Source: Paenibacillus_L residui (GTDB lineage Bacteria; Bacillota; Bacilli; Paenibacillales; NBRC-103111). From it: a DNA stretch of 64,000 nucleotides. Under the pieces are notes generated by a model that saw nothing but the letters and a program-made list of their open reading frames with translations, made no database searches and was not told where the DNA came from. Below, one piece after another: positions 25,614-32,973 of this stretch (its first letter is position 1; each line of letters starts with the position of its first letter). The stretch is taken from contig NZ_JBHTIU010000030.1 in the NCBI RefSeq assembly GCF_042677205.1, positions 17,666-81,665 on the forward strand, written 5' to 3'. Made by a program: the position numbers and the translations under genes.

Positions 25614-27506
25614 TTACTTGGCAGAAGAGACCATGATCTTGCAGATATCATTGGTGAACTGTACAGGGTCCTCTACCGTCAGCCCCTCGATCAACAGAGC
25701 TTGATTGTACAGCAGATGGGTGTACAGGTCCAATTTTTCCTTATCGTTGGCAAAGGCATCCTTTAAAGACTGGAACACTTCGTGATTTTTATTGATTTCG
25801 AGAATTTTCTCTGCCTGCACATTGGGATTGTTCGGCATCGATTTTAAAATTTTCTCCATCTCAATCGTCACTTCGCCGTCCGTGGAGAGACATACCGGGT
25901 GCGATCTCAACCGCTTGGATACTCTAACCTTCTTGACCTTGCCCGCTAGCAGCTTCTCCATATGCTCGAACAGCTCTTTGTCCGCTTCGTCCAGAGAATC
26001 CTCCTGCTCCTTGTTATCCTCGGTCTCGATTCCCAAATCACCGCTGGACACCGACCGGAATTCCTTCTCCTTGTAGCTCATTAGCATCTTGACGGCGAAC
26101 TCGTCGATATCCTCGGTGAAATACAGAATTTCATACCCTTTCTCGGCGACAAGCTCGGTTTGCGGCAGCTTCTCGATCCTTTCGATCGATTCTCCGGAAG
26201 CGTAGTAAATATACTTCTGCTCTTCCGGCATGGCGGATACATATTCGTCGAGAGTGACCAGCTTCTTCTCTTTGGAAGAGTAGAACATCAGCAGGTCCTG
26301 CAGCTCCTCCTTGTGGCTTCCGTACTCGCTGTATACTCCGTACTTTAATTGTCTGCCGAATTGTTTATAGAACTGCTCGTATTTCTCTCTTTCTTCCTTG
26401 AGCATACTCTGCAGCTGATTCTTAATCTTGTTCTTGATGTTCTTGGCAATCAGCTTAAGCTGCCTGTCATGCTGAAGCATCTCCCGCGAGATGTTAAGGG
26501 ATAGATCCTCCGAATCGACCATCCCCTTGACGAAGCTGAAGTAGTCCGGTAGCAGGTCCGGGCATTTGTTCATAATCAGCACGCCGCTGGAATACAGCTC
26601 CAGTCCCTTTTCATACTCGGCGGAATAAAAGTCGTAAGGAATGTTCTCGGGAATGAACAGAATCGCATTATAGCTGATGGTGCCCTCCACGCTAAGATGG
26701 ATATGCTTGAGCGGCTTGTCGAAGCCGTAGCGCTTCTCGGTGTAAAAATTGGCGTAGTCCTCCGGAGTCAGCTCGCTCTTGTTCTTCTTCCAGATCGGGA
26801 CCATGCTGTTGATCGTCTGCTCTTCCTGATATTCCTCGTACTCGTTCTCGCTGCCCTCTTTAAGCCGGGAGCCGGTTACATCCATGCGGATGGGGTAACG
26901 GATGAAGTCGGAATATTTTTTGATAATCGCCCGTAAGCGGTATTCTTCCAAATATTCGTCGTACTGATCATCCTCGGTGTTCTCTTTGATCTTCAGAATG
27001 ATGTCCGTTCCGACCGTTTCCTTCTCACAAGGTTCAACGGTGTAACCGTCCGCGCCCTTGGATTCCCACTTATAGGCTTCATTGCTGCCCAGGGCTCTAC
27101 TGATCACGGTGACGGACTCCGCTACCATGAAAGCCGAATAGAAGCCGACACCGAACTGCCCGATAATTTCGTGCCCGTCCTTCACTTCGTTCTCTTTCTT
27201 GAAGGCGAGGGAACCGCTCTTCGCAATGACACCAAGGTTGTTCTCCAGCTCTTCCTTCGTCATCCCGATTCCGGTATCGGAAATCGTCAGTGTCCGATTC
27301 GCCTTGTCCGGCTTCACCTTTATGTAATAGTTGTCTTTATCGAACACCATTTGCTCATCGCTCAACGCTTTGTAATAAATCTTATCTATGGCATCACTGG
27401 CGTTGGAGATCAATTCCCGCAAAAAGATTTCTCTATGAGTGTAAATAGAGTTGATCATCATTTCCAACAGTCTCTTCGACTCGGCTTTAAATTGCTTTTT
27501 GGCCAT
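25614..27506 (-). CDS. htpG: Molecular chaperone HtpG (Hsp90)
   Basis: A 630-residue Hsp90, the normal bacterial length. The N-terminal GHKL ATPase has LRELISNASDAIDK (Asn and Asp for ATP/Mg), DTGIGMTKEEL and GQFGVGFYSAFMV. The middle domain holds KSELTPEDYANFYTEK, NISREMLQ and the catalytic-loop Arg. The C-terminal dimerisation domain follows. ATG 27506 has AGGAG six bases upstream; an in-frame ATG six codons earlier lacks this. A sigma-A promoter and a CIRCE operator sit directly upstream, so expression should be repressed by HrcA and induced by heat. In Bacillus subtilis htpG is known to be outside the HrcA regulon. Confidence 0.97.
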   Translation of the reverse strand: MAKKQFKAESKRLLEMMINSIYTHREIFLRELISNASDAIDKIYYKALSDEQMVFDKDNYYIKVKPDKANRTLTISDTGIGMTKEELENNLGVIAKSGSLAFKKENEVKDGHEIIGQFGVGFYSAFMVAESVTVISRALGSNEAYKWESKGADGYTVEPCEKETVGTDIILKIKENTEDDQYDEYLEEYRLRAIIKKYSDFIRYPIRMDVTGSRLKEGSENEYEEYQEEQTINSMVPIWKKNKSELTPEDYANFYTEKRYGFDKPLKHIHLSVEGTISYNAILFIPENIPYDFYSAEYEKGLELYSSGVLIMNKCPDLLPDYFSFVKGMVDSEDLSLNISREMLQHDRQLKLIAKNIKNKIKNQLQSMLKEEREKYEQFYKQFGRQLKYGVYSEYGSHKEELQDLLMFYSSKEKKLVTLDEYVSAMPEEQKYIYYASGESIERIEKLPQTELVAEKGYEILYFTEDIDEFAVKMLMSYKEKEFRSVSSGDLGIETEDNKEQEDSLDEADKELFEHMEKLLAGKVKKVRVSKRLRSHPVCLSTDGEVTIEMEKILKSMPNNPNVQAEKILEINKNHEVFQSLKDAFANDKEKLDLYTHLLYNQALLIEGLTVEDPVQFTNDICKIMVSSAK

Positions 27507-27549
27507 GGTTCTCTCTCCTTTCATGCTCCTGTACTACGGTCAACCGTTT

Positions 27550-27576
27550 TTAGCACTCTCATGACAAGAGTGCCAA
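27550..27576. promoter_or_regulatory. CIRCE operator (HrcA binding site)
   Basis: TTAGCACTC (27550-27558), nine bases, then GAGTGCCAA (27568-27576) matches the CIRCE consensus with one substitution in the second arm. It lies at the predicted transcription start of htpG. Confidence 0.93.
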
Positions 27577-27584
27577 TCACTTGT

Positions 27585-27613
27585 TTTATAGCATTTCTTC
27601 CGTATAAAGTCAA
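27585..27613 (-). promoter_or_regulatory. Sigma-A promoter of htpG
   Basis: TTGACT (27613-27608) and TATAAA (27590-27585) on the minus strand are spaced by 17 bases. The predicted start falls just before or in CIRCE, the usual arrangement for HrcA repression. Confidence 0.8.
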
Positions 27614-27624
27614 TATGGAACCGA

Positions 27625-28650
27625 CTATCCGGACGGGCGGTCCCCGGTATAAATCCGCATCTGCCCAGGCTGAATCCAGCCGCGGCTCCGCATCCATTCC
27701 GACACGATCAAGCTGATGGCCGCCGGGCCGATAAAATGAAGCACGGCTATCTGAATGAAGACCGCCGGGGAGAAGCCCATCGTCGTCAAGGTCATGATCT
27801 GGCCGACCAAACCGCTGGTGCCCATGCCCGCTCCTGCGGCATTGTTCGACATGGGCCAGAGTGTGGCTCCGATCGGAGCCAGAATCATTCCCGCCGCCGT
27901 CGGCGGAATGAGAATAAGCGGATAGCGGACGATGTTCGGCACCTGCAGCATAGAGGTGCCAAGCCCTTGCGCGAGCAGGCCGCCCACCTTATTCTCCCGG
28001 TAGCTGCTGACGGCGAAGCCGATCATCTGCGCACTGCAGCCGATGGTCGCCGCCCCTGCAGCCAACCCGCTTAGATCCAGCATGAACGCAATGGCGGCAC
28101 TGGAAATAGGCGCGGTCAGCGCAAGCCCCATTAAGGTCGCCACCAGAATGCTCATAAGGATGGGCTTCTGCTCGGTCCCCCATACAATCCAGCCTCCGAA
28201 CGCGGTCATCGCGCCCGAAATTGCAGGCCCGACAAATTTGGCCGCGAGGAAACCGGTGATGATCGTTACGAAAGGCGTAACGATAATGTCGACCTTCGTC
28301 TCCTTGCTGACCAGCTTGCCGAGCTCGACCGATACTAACGCCGCTACATAGCTTCCGGCGGGTCCGCCGAACTCCGCTCCCGCGGCCCCCGTCGCGACAG
28401 CCGCAAAGATGACCAACGGCGGCGCCCCCAGACCGTAAGCTATCGCCGCTCCAATGGCCGGCCCCATCAAATTCATGGCGAGCTGACCCATCTCCGAGAA
28501 GAGCGGCCAGCCCAACTGCTCGCCGATCGTACGCAGAATCAGCCCTATGATTAAAGACGAAAAAAGCCCCAGCGCCATATAGCTAAGCGCATCAATGATA
28601 TAGGCTTTAGCGGTAAGCTGAATTCCTTTCCGTTTCAAAAAGCTGCTCAT
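27625..28650 (-). CDS. PTS sugar transporter subunit IIC-like membrane protein (PTS_EIIC_2 type)
   Basis: A 341-residue, highly hydrophobic protein with about nine or ten membrane segments. The family features seen are GPAIGAAIAYGLGAPPLV, GGPAGSYVAALVSVELGKLVSKETKVDI (the conserved acidic and lysine-rich loop), ISSAAIAF and PMSNNAAGAGMGTSGLVGQI. No IIA or IIB partners are nearby, so it may act as a stand-alone transporter. ATG 28650 has GGAGG seven bases upstream and is preferred to a longer open frame. It precedes htpG, which has its own promoter. Confidence 0.82.
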   Translation of the reverse strand: MSSFLKRKGIQLTAKAYIIDALSYMALGLFSSLIIGLILRTIGEQLGWPLFSEMGQLAMNLMGPAIGAAIAYGLGAPPLVIFAAVATGAAGAEFGGPAGSYVAALVSVELGKLVSKETKVDIIVTPFVTIITGFLAAKFVGPAISGAMTAFGGWIVWGTEQKPILMSILVATLMGLALTAPISSAAIAFMLDLSGLAAGAATIGCSAQMIGFAVSSYRENKVGGLLAQGLGTSMLQVPNIVRYPLILIPPTAAGMILAPIGATLWPMSNNAAGAGMGTSGLVGQIMTLTTMGFSPAVFIQIAVLHFIGPAAISLIVSEWMRSRGWIQPGQMRIYTGDRPSG

Positions 28651-28749
28651 ATCGCTTCCTCCAGACGTAACGGATAAATTGCCACCTTTCCTTTTCCACA
28701 ACCTGGCTGCAAAACCCTTCTTTCGCTATTGAAACAAGAGGAAGGCTGT

Positions 28750-28790
28750 TCAGGCTGTTGAAAAAGTTCTTTTGGGACAAATGCATGAAA
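28750..28790. repeat. Short dispersed repeat with CTGTTGAAAAAGT core, copy 2
   Basis: CAGGCTGTTGAAAAAGTT followed by GGGACAAA matches 5396-5433. It lies just upstream of the PTS-like gene. Confidence 0.35.
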
Positions 28791-28999
28791 AAAAACATGT
28801 AATATTAGGTTTTCGTATCGCTTTCTTTGCAGAAAACAGGGTTTCTCGACAACCTTTTGTTCAGATTCTTCTTCTGATTCTTTATCTGATTCAGATTAAC
28901 TTTCGCAAAGGGCGCGAATCGGTTACAAAGGGTCATGTGAAAGGTAGAACGCTAGATTTACGGCTATCCTAGTTGTCGTTTTAGCGCGAGAGAAGCGAA

Positions 29000-29484
29000 C
29001 TAACTGTATTTTATGCAGGTAGATGGGGGCATTTTGTAGAAGACGACTAAACTATCTTGAAAATCCGTCTATTTTACGTCTGCGGGCATCGTTGCAAACG
29101 GAGCGGCACGTCTAACTGTATTTTGTACAGGTAGATTCAAGCGAATGGGCGAAAATGATCAAACTAACTGGATAAACTACAGTTAAAATGGGCAACTTTG
29201 GGCGAAACGGCTGTTTTGGCGCAAACTAGCTGTAGGTTTTCCAGTTAGTTTCCATATTTCTTCCGAATATAGAAATCTAACTGTATGAAATCCATTTAGT
29301 TTTCAAATTTCACAGTATTGAAGCAATTCAACTCTATTCTACCTTGAAAATCCATCCATTTTCACCATCTGATGGTGCCGTGGCCAGAGGCACGGGGGTC
29401 TAAATGGAAAAACAGCATTTAGAATGGATCAATTTGGGCGATATCCCCCATTTTGTACAAACTAGCTGGAGGAAATCCAGTTAG
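29000..29484. repeat. Four-hairpin dispersed repeat: one full copy and flanking partial copies
   Basis: A lone first hairpin lies at 29000-29022. A full four-hairpin set follows at 29112-29134, 29164-29186, 29226-29248 and 29277-29299. Two further hairpins lie at 29400-29422 and 29462-29484. The stem bases vary in a paired way: CTAAATG with CATTTAG at 29400, against CTAGCTGGA with TCCAGTTAG at 29462. No coding frame spans the region (28651-29621), which holds nothing else recognisable apart from the short repeat near 28750. Confidence 0.8.
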
Positions 29485-29621
29485 ACGCCCACGAGGCTAC
29501 CAATAATGGAGCTAGAACATGACTTTTGGCATCGGCATAGAGAGATAGGTTAATAGAAATGCAATGTCGCAGAAGGTTTTCTACATCTTCTTGGCGAATT
29601 GTTCCTATAGGTGACAGGAAA

Positions 29622-30002
29622 ATGATGACACAAATAGTGCAGTCCGAAGAAGATATTTGGGACGCAGTCTACAAAATAAAATACTTGTTGAAAGGCCTGC
29701 CTTTTTCAGAAAAAGATACGCAGTGCGTCATCGTCAGCCTGCTCGAAATTGCGCATAATGTGTTGGACCATGGAGGAGGTATGGGGACCGTTATTTGCAA
29801 GAGAGTAGACGGAGGAATTTGTTTCATTGTATCCGATCAGGGGCCTGGAATCCCTTGTGTAGACACCATCCTGAAGGGACAATATACGTCTCATTCAGGA
29901 TTGGGCTTAGGATTAAACGGAGCAAAACGATTAATGGATGAACTGAAGATTGAAACATCTACGAAAGGAACGAGGATCATTGCCATTAAACGATATGTCT
30001 GA
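29622..30002 (+). CDS. RsbT-like serine kinase / anti-sigma switch ATPase
   Basis: About 126 residues of the GHKL ATPase fold typical of RsbT-type switch kinases. The N-box is SLLEIAHNVLDHGGG, the G1 box VSDQGPGIP, and the G2 region HSGLGLGLNGAKRLMDE, much as in RsbT of the stressosome. A start at one of two adjacent ATG codons (29622, 29625) follows an AGG-containing stretch. The stop overlaps the next gene by eight bases, which implies coupling to the kinase-RsbR fusion. It would phosphorylate the STAS domain of its partner. No sigma-B operon genes are nearby. Confidence 0.82.
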   Translation: MMTQIVQSEEDIWDAVYKIKYLLKGLPFSEKDTQCVIVSLLEIAHNVLDHGGGMGTVICKRVDGGICFIVSDQGPGIPCVDTILKGQYTSHSGLGLGLNGAKRLMDELKIETSTKGTRIIAIKRYV

Positions 30003-31548
30003 TAAACGGGATGAACACAACTTGCGACTGGCTTCTGTAGGACAAATTGCCGCTGGCATTGCTCATGAGGTCCGAAATCCTCTAACAGCGGTTAAAGGCT
30101 TCTTGCAATTGCTGCAAGAGCAAGCGCCGCATAACTATATCGATATTGCTCAGCAGGAATTGGATAATGCGATTTCCACTCTGCAAAATCTCCTTAATGT
30201 ATCCAAGCCGGACGCGGAAGATGAACCGGTAACCCGATTCAGCTTATGTGCGGAATTGGAATCCCTGTTAAGCTTATTTCAAGACCAAATATACCGTGTA
30301 ACGATCGAGAAGTCTTTTGAACAGCCGGAGGTTGAAATTTCAGGCAGGAAGAACCAGCTTAAGCGGGCTTTCTTTAACATTCTGAAAAACTCCTTCGAAG
30401 CCATCTCGGGGAAAGGAACGATTCGAATCAGTCATTCCTGCGACAACAATACGGTTTATGTCTCGATCTCCGACACCGGAGTAGGCATTCCTCGGGAAAA
30501 GCTTATGCTGCTTGGAACGCCCTTCTTTACGACCAAATCGGAGGGAACCGGGATGGGGCTGACCTATGTCTATTCAACAGTTTATCAGCATGGCGGCTCG
30601 ATCAGAGTAGAAAGTGAGGAAGGGCAAGGAACGACTTTTCTGTTGGAATTTCCTCTGAATGTTCCGGTTGATAAAGGAGTGGTAGTCATGGACCTGCAAT
30701 ATGAACAAGGAATTCAGCTCAAGGATTTTCTCAGCATCAACAAGGATGAATTCGAGCAGCGGCTGTTGAACGAAGCCGTAAACATTAGAGATATCATCCA
30801 GGATATAAAGACGATAGGCAATATCGATCTGTTGAGCAATGCGCAGAAATTGGTCCATTTGATGATTGACCATAAAGATTTGGAAATCGTCAACTTCGCT
30901 CAACAGGAAGGCCAGCTTTGGGATCGGCATTCCTCCCTCAACTTGGCGGTCAAGCTGGAATGGTTCCAGGCTATCCGGAGAGTATTGTGGGATTTCATTT
31001 ATAATTACGAGCGTCTTAGCAAGCAGCAAATTACGCGGGAGCAATTTTTCGCTCTGGAAAGACAAATCAATACGACGCTGGATATTTTCCTTCGCCACTT
31101 CTTTATGAGCTATACCCGGTTCAAGGATGAATTAATTCAATCGCACAAAGAATTGATCGATGACTTGTCTGTGCCGATCATTCCTCTCTCCGCTTCGGTT
31201 TCCATTCTTCCTCTGTTGGGAACGGTCGATACACACCGGGCTAAAGTGATTCAGGAGAAGGCACTGCACCAAATCGGGGCCTCCAAAATAAGGACCTTGT
31301 TAATCGATATGTCGGGTGTCGCCTTCCTGGATACGATGGTGGTCAAGCATTTGTTCAAAATAATGGACGGCGTCAGTTACATGGGCTGCAAAGCGATTGT
31401 GACCGGGATCCGCCCGGAAATCGCCAGTACGATTGTCGATCTGGGCATCTCCTTCAGCGATAAAGTGGAGACGAAAGGAACGCTGCAGCAGGCCTTGGAG
31501 GAGTTAGGGCTGCAAATCCTGGATTCCGAGACAAAAAGTACATCTTAG
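29995..31548 (+). CDS. Histidine kinase fused to RsbR-type N-domain and STAS domain
   Basis: About 517 residues in three parts. First is a histidine kinase core without a sensor: HisKA with His 24 in GIAHEVRNPL, then HATPase_c with NQLKRAFFNILKNSFEA, DTGVGIP and GTGMGLTYVYS (to about 225). Second is an alpha-helical RsbRD-like N-domain (about 240-375). Third is a C-terminal STAS domain with LLIDMSGVAFLDTMVVKHLF and VTGIRPEIASTIVDLGI, holding the Ser/Thr phosphorylation positions of RsbR. This joins phosphorelay and stressosome modules in one chain. It is coupled to an RsbT-like gene. ATG 29995 is used; TTG 29980 with GAGG just before it is an alternative. Confidence 0.85.
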   Translation: MSDKRDEHNLRLASVGQIAAGIAHEVRNPLTAVKGFLQLLQEQAPHNYIDIAQQELDNAISTLQNLLNVSKPDAEDEPVTRFSLCAELESLLSLFQDQIYRVTIEKSFEQPEVEISGRKNQLKRAFFNILKNSFEAISGKGTIRISHSCDNNTVYVSISDTGVGIPREKLMLLGTPFFTTKSEGTGMGLTYVYSTVYQHGGSIRVESEEGQGTTFLLEFPLNVPVDKGVVVMDLQYEQGIQLKDFLSINKDEFEQRLLNEAVNIRDIIQDIKTIGNIDLLSNAQKLVHLMIDHKDLEIVNFAQQEGQLWDRHSSLNLAVKLEWFQAIRRVLWDFIYNYERLSKQQITREQFFALERQINTTLDIFLRHFFMSYTRFKDELIQSHKELIDDLSVPIIPLSASVSILPLLGTVDTHRAKVIQEKALHQIGASKIRTLLIDMSGVAFLDTMVVKHLFKIMDGVSYMGCKAIVTGIRPEIASTIVDLGISFSDKVETKGTLQQALEELGLQILDSETKSTS

Positions 31549-31597
31549 CTCCAGGCAGCCCCGGCTTGCAGCCGAATCGAATGCATCGCATACATAA

Positions 31598-31630
31598 GGA
31601 CCCCTTCAGCCAATCCGCCTGGAGGGGTTC
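31598..31630. terminator. Hairpin between convergent genes
   Basis: GGACCCCTT and GGAGGGGTTC can pair around a loop of about 15 bases. It lies between the kinase fusion (rightward) and the nucleotidyltransferase (leftward). The T run is poor. Confidence 0.45.
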
Positions 31631-31666
31631 TGTCATTCATACCCATGCAGCCGGCAAGGATGCTTG

Positions 31667-32509
31667 TTACGGGGAACGCTGCAGCAGCGCTTCCGTTTCT
31701 TCAACCAGTCGGCGGAGCATTAACACGCCTTCTCTGATTCGCTCTTTATCGGAAGATATCAGGCTGACGGCCCGGTCTATTCGGCTCTTGTAATTATCCG
31801 GCTTCAAGGCAAAGCTGTCGGCTATCGCGACTGCCTTCTTCTCGTTGATGCAGTACTGTTCGTTCCTGGCGAATAGGACTTGATTCAGACAGGAAATCGT
31901 GCGGAAGCAGCACCCTGAAACGTAAGATATATCGTCCTTATCCGCATGATTCTCGGCGAACATCAAGGAGAAGGACGCTTCAAACATGAAATAGCGAAGA
32001 ATGGCATCCTGCAGCGCCTTGGGGTAGGGCATCGTCTTCGCCTTCAATGCGGAGATCCGATACTCGGGATCGGCCAGTATTTGGCATATGGATATCTCGC
32101 CCATATACATAACATTGATGAAGGCATGAGGATGACCCGCATGATAATGCGCGGTGACCGAACCTGACAAGCCATCGTCAATAACTTGAGCTACCCTCTT
32201 CACATCGCGAAAAATAAAATCAACATGGTAGCCCCGGACGACAAGCCATCCTCCGCCATTAACCCATGGCCCCCATTCGCCCAAGGAGGTGATAAGGTCC
32301 TCCCTATGCTCATCATCCAACTTAGCAGCTATAAGGGCTAGAGCACGCACATCAAAGCCGGCGGCTTCATCATAGTAAATTCCGATATCGATATCCGAAT
32401 CGGGACGATGCGTCCCCTTCGCCCGCGATCCGCCCAGGACGACTCCCACAATGCCGGGCACGCCCTTCAACTGCTTCATTATCTCTTCCAGGATGGCCTG
32501 TATTTCCAC
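31667..32509 (-). CDS. Nucleotidyltransferase-domain protein (MNT/KNT-like)
   Basis: This 280-residue protein has the polymerase-beta nucleotidyltransferase signature GGSRAKGTHRPDSDIDIGIYY near residue 26, including the catalytic GS and DxD. A third acidic residue falls in HVDFIFRD. A C-terminal helical region (about 150-280) resembles the substrate-binding part of aminoglycoside-type enzymes. It probably adenylylates a small molecule. There is no toxin partner beside it, and its length fits an antibiotic-modifying or housekeeping enzyme better than a minimal antitoxin. Confidence 0.82.
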   Translation of the reverse strand: MEIQAILEEIMKQLKGVPGIVGVVLGGSRAKGTHRPDSDIDIGIYYDEAAGFDVRALALIAAKLDDEHREDLITSLGEWGPWVNGGGWLVVRGYHVDFIFRDVKRVAQVIDDGLSGSVTAHYHAGHPHAFINVMYMGEISICQILADPEYRISALKAKTMPYPKALQDAILRYFMFEASFSLMFAENHADKDDISYVSGCCFRTISCLNQVLFARNEQYCINEKKAVAIADSFALKPDNYKSRIDRAVSLISSDKERIREGVLMLRRLVEETEALLQRSP

Positions 32510-32973
32510 TAATCTCTCTCCTTTCTAACGATCTGTTCTGCAGTCTTTTTATCATAATCCTTCCCAACTTAGACGCCACGGCCTCGAAACCACTCTAGCA
32601 TGAAATAGGTGTTGGAAGAACGGATTAAACAGCTATTAATTAAAAAGGACAATAAAACAACCGCTGCCGGACAAGACATCCCGACAGCGTTATTATGGAC
32701 TAACGGATCATATTCCTCTTTTTCCATAAACCTTATGTCTAACCGCTGCAATTAAACAAAAAAATACAGACCGATCCGAGCATTTGCTAAATCCCTGAAC
32801 CAACATTCTTCTAAATGGCCATGCAGGAAAATTATATTTTATGTAGAAATAATAGGATATTTCAAACTGGGCCCATACCAATAACTGTTGTAAGGAAACT
32901 ACTCCGGATTGTATAGAGCAACTGGTAAATCATAAACGCCGATGGATCACATTATTGCATTAGGGGGAAATTT
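32510..32973. other. Intergenic region upstream of the sensor kinase
   Basis: A hairpin built from CGCTGCCGG and CCCGACAGCG lies at about 32660-32690. The rest is AT-rich promoter-type DNA between divergent genes. I see no gene or clear promoter that can be defended. Confidence 0.4.

Noticed and set aside
31667..32509. MNT-type antitoxin of a toxin-antitoxin pair
   Set aside because: At 280 residues it is too long for a minimal nucleotidyltransferase antitoxin, and no HEPN partner is adjacent.
32569..32751. Minus-strand 60-codon ORF with hydrophobic centre
   Set aside because: No binding site, spans a hairpin, and has no similarity I recognise.
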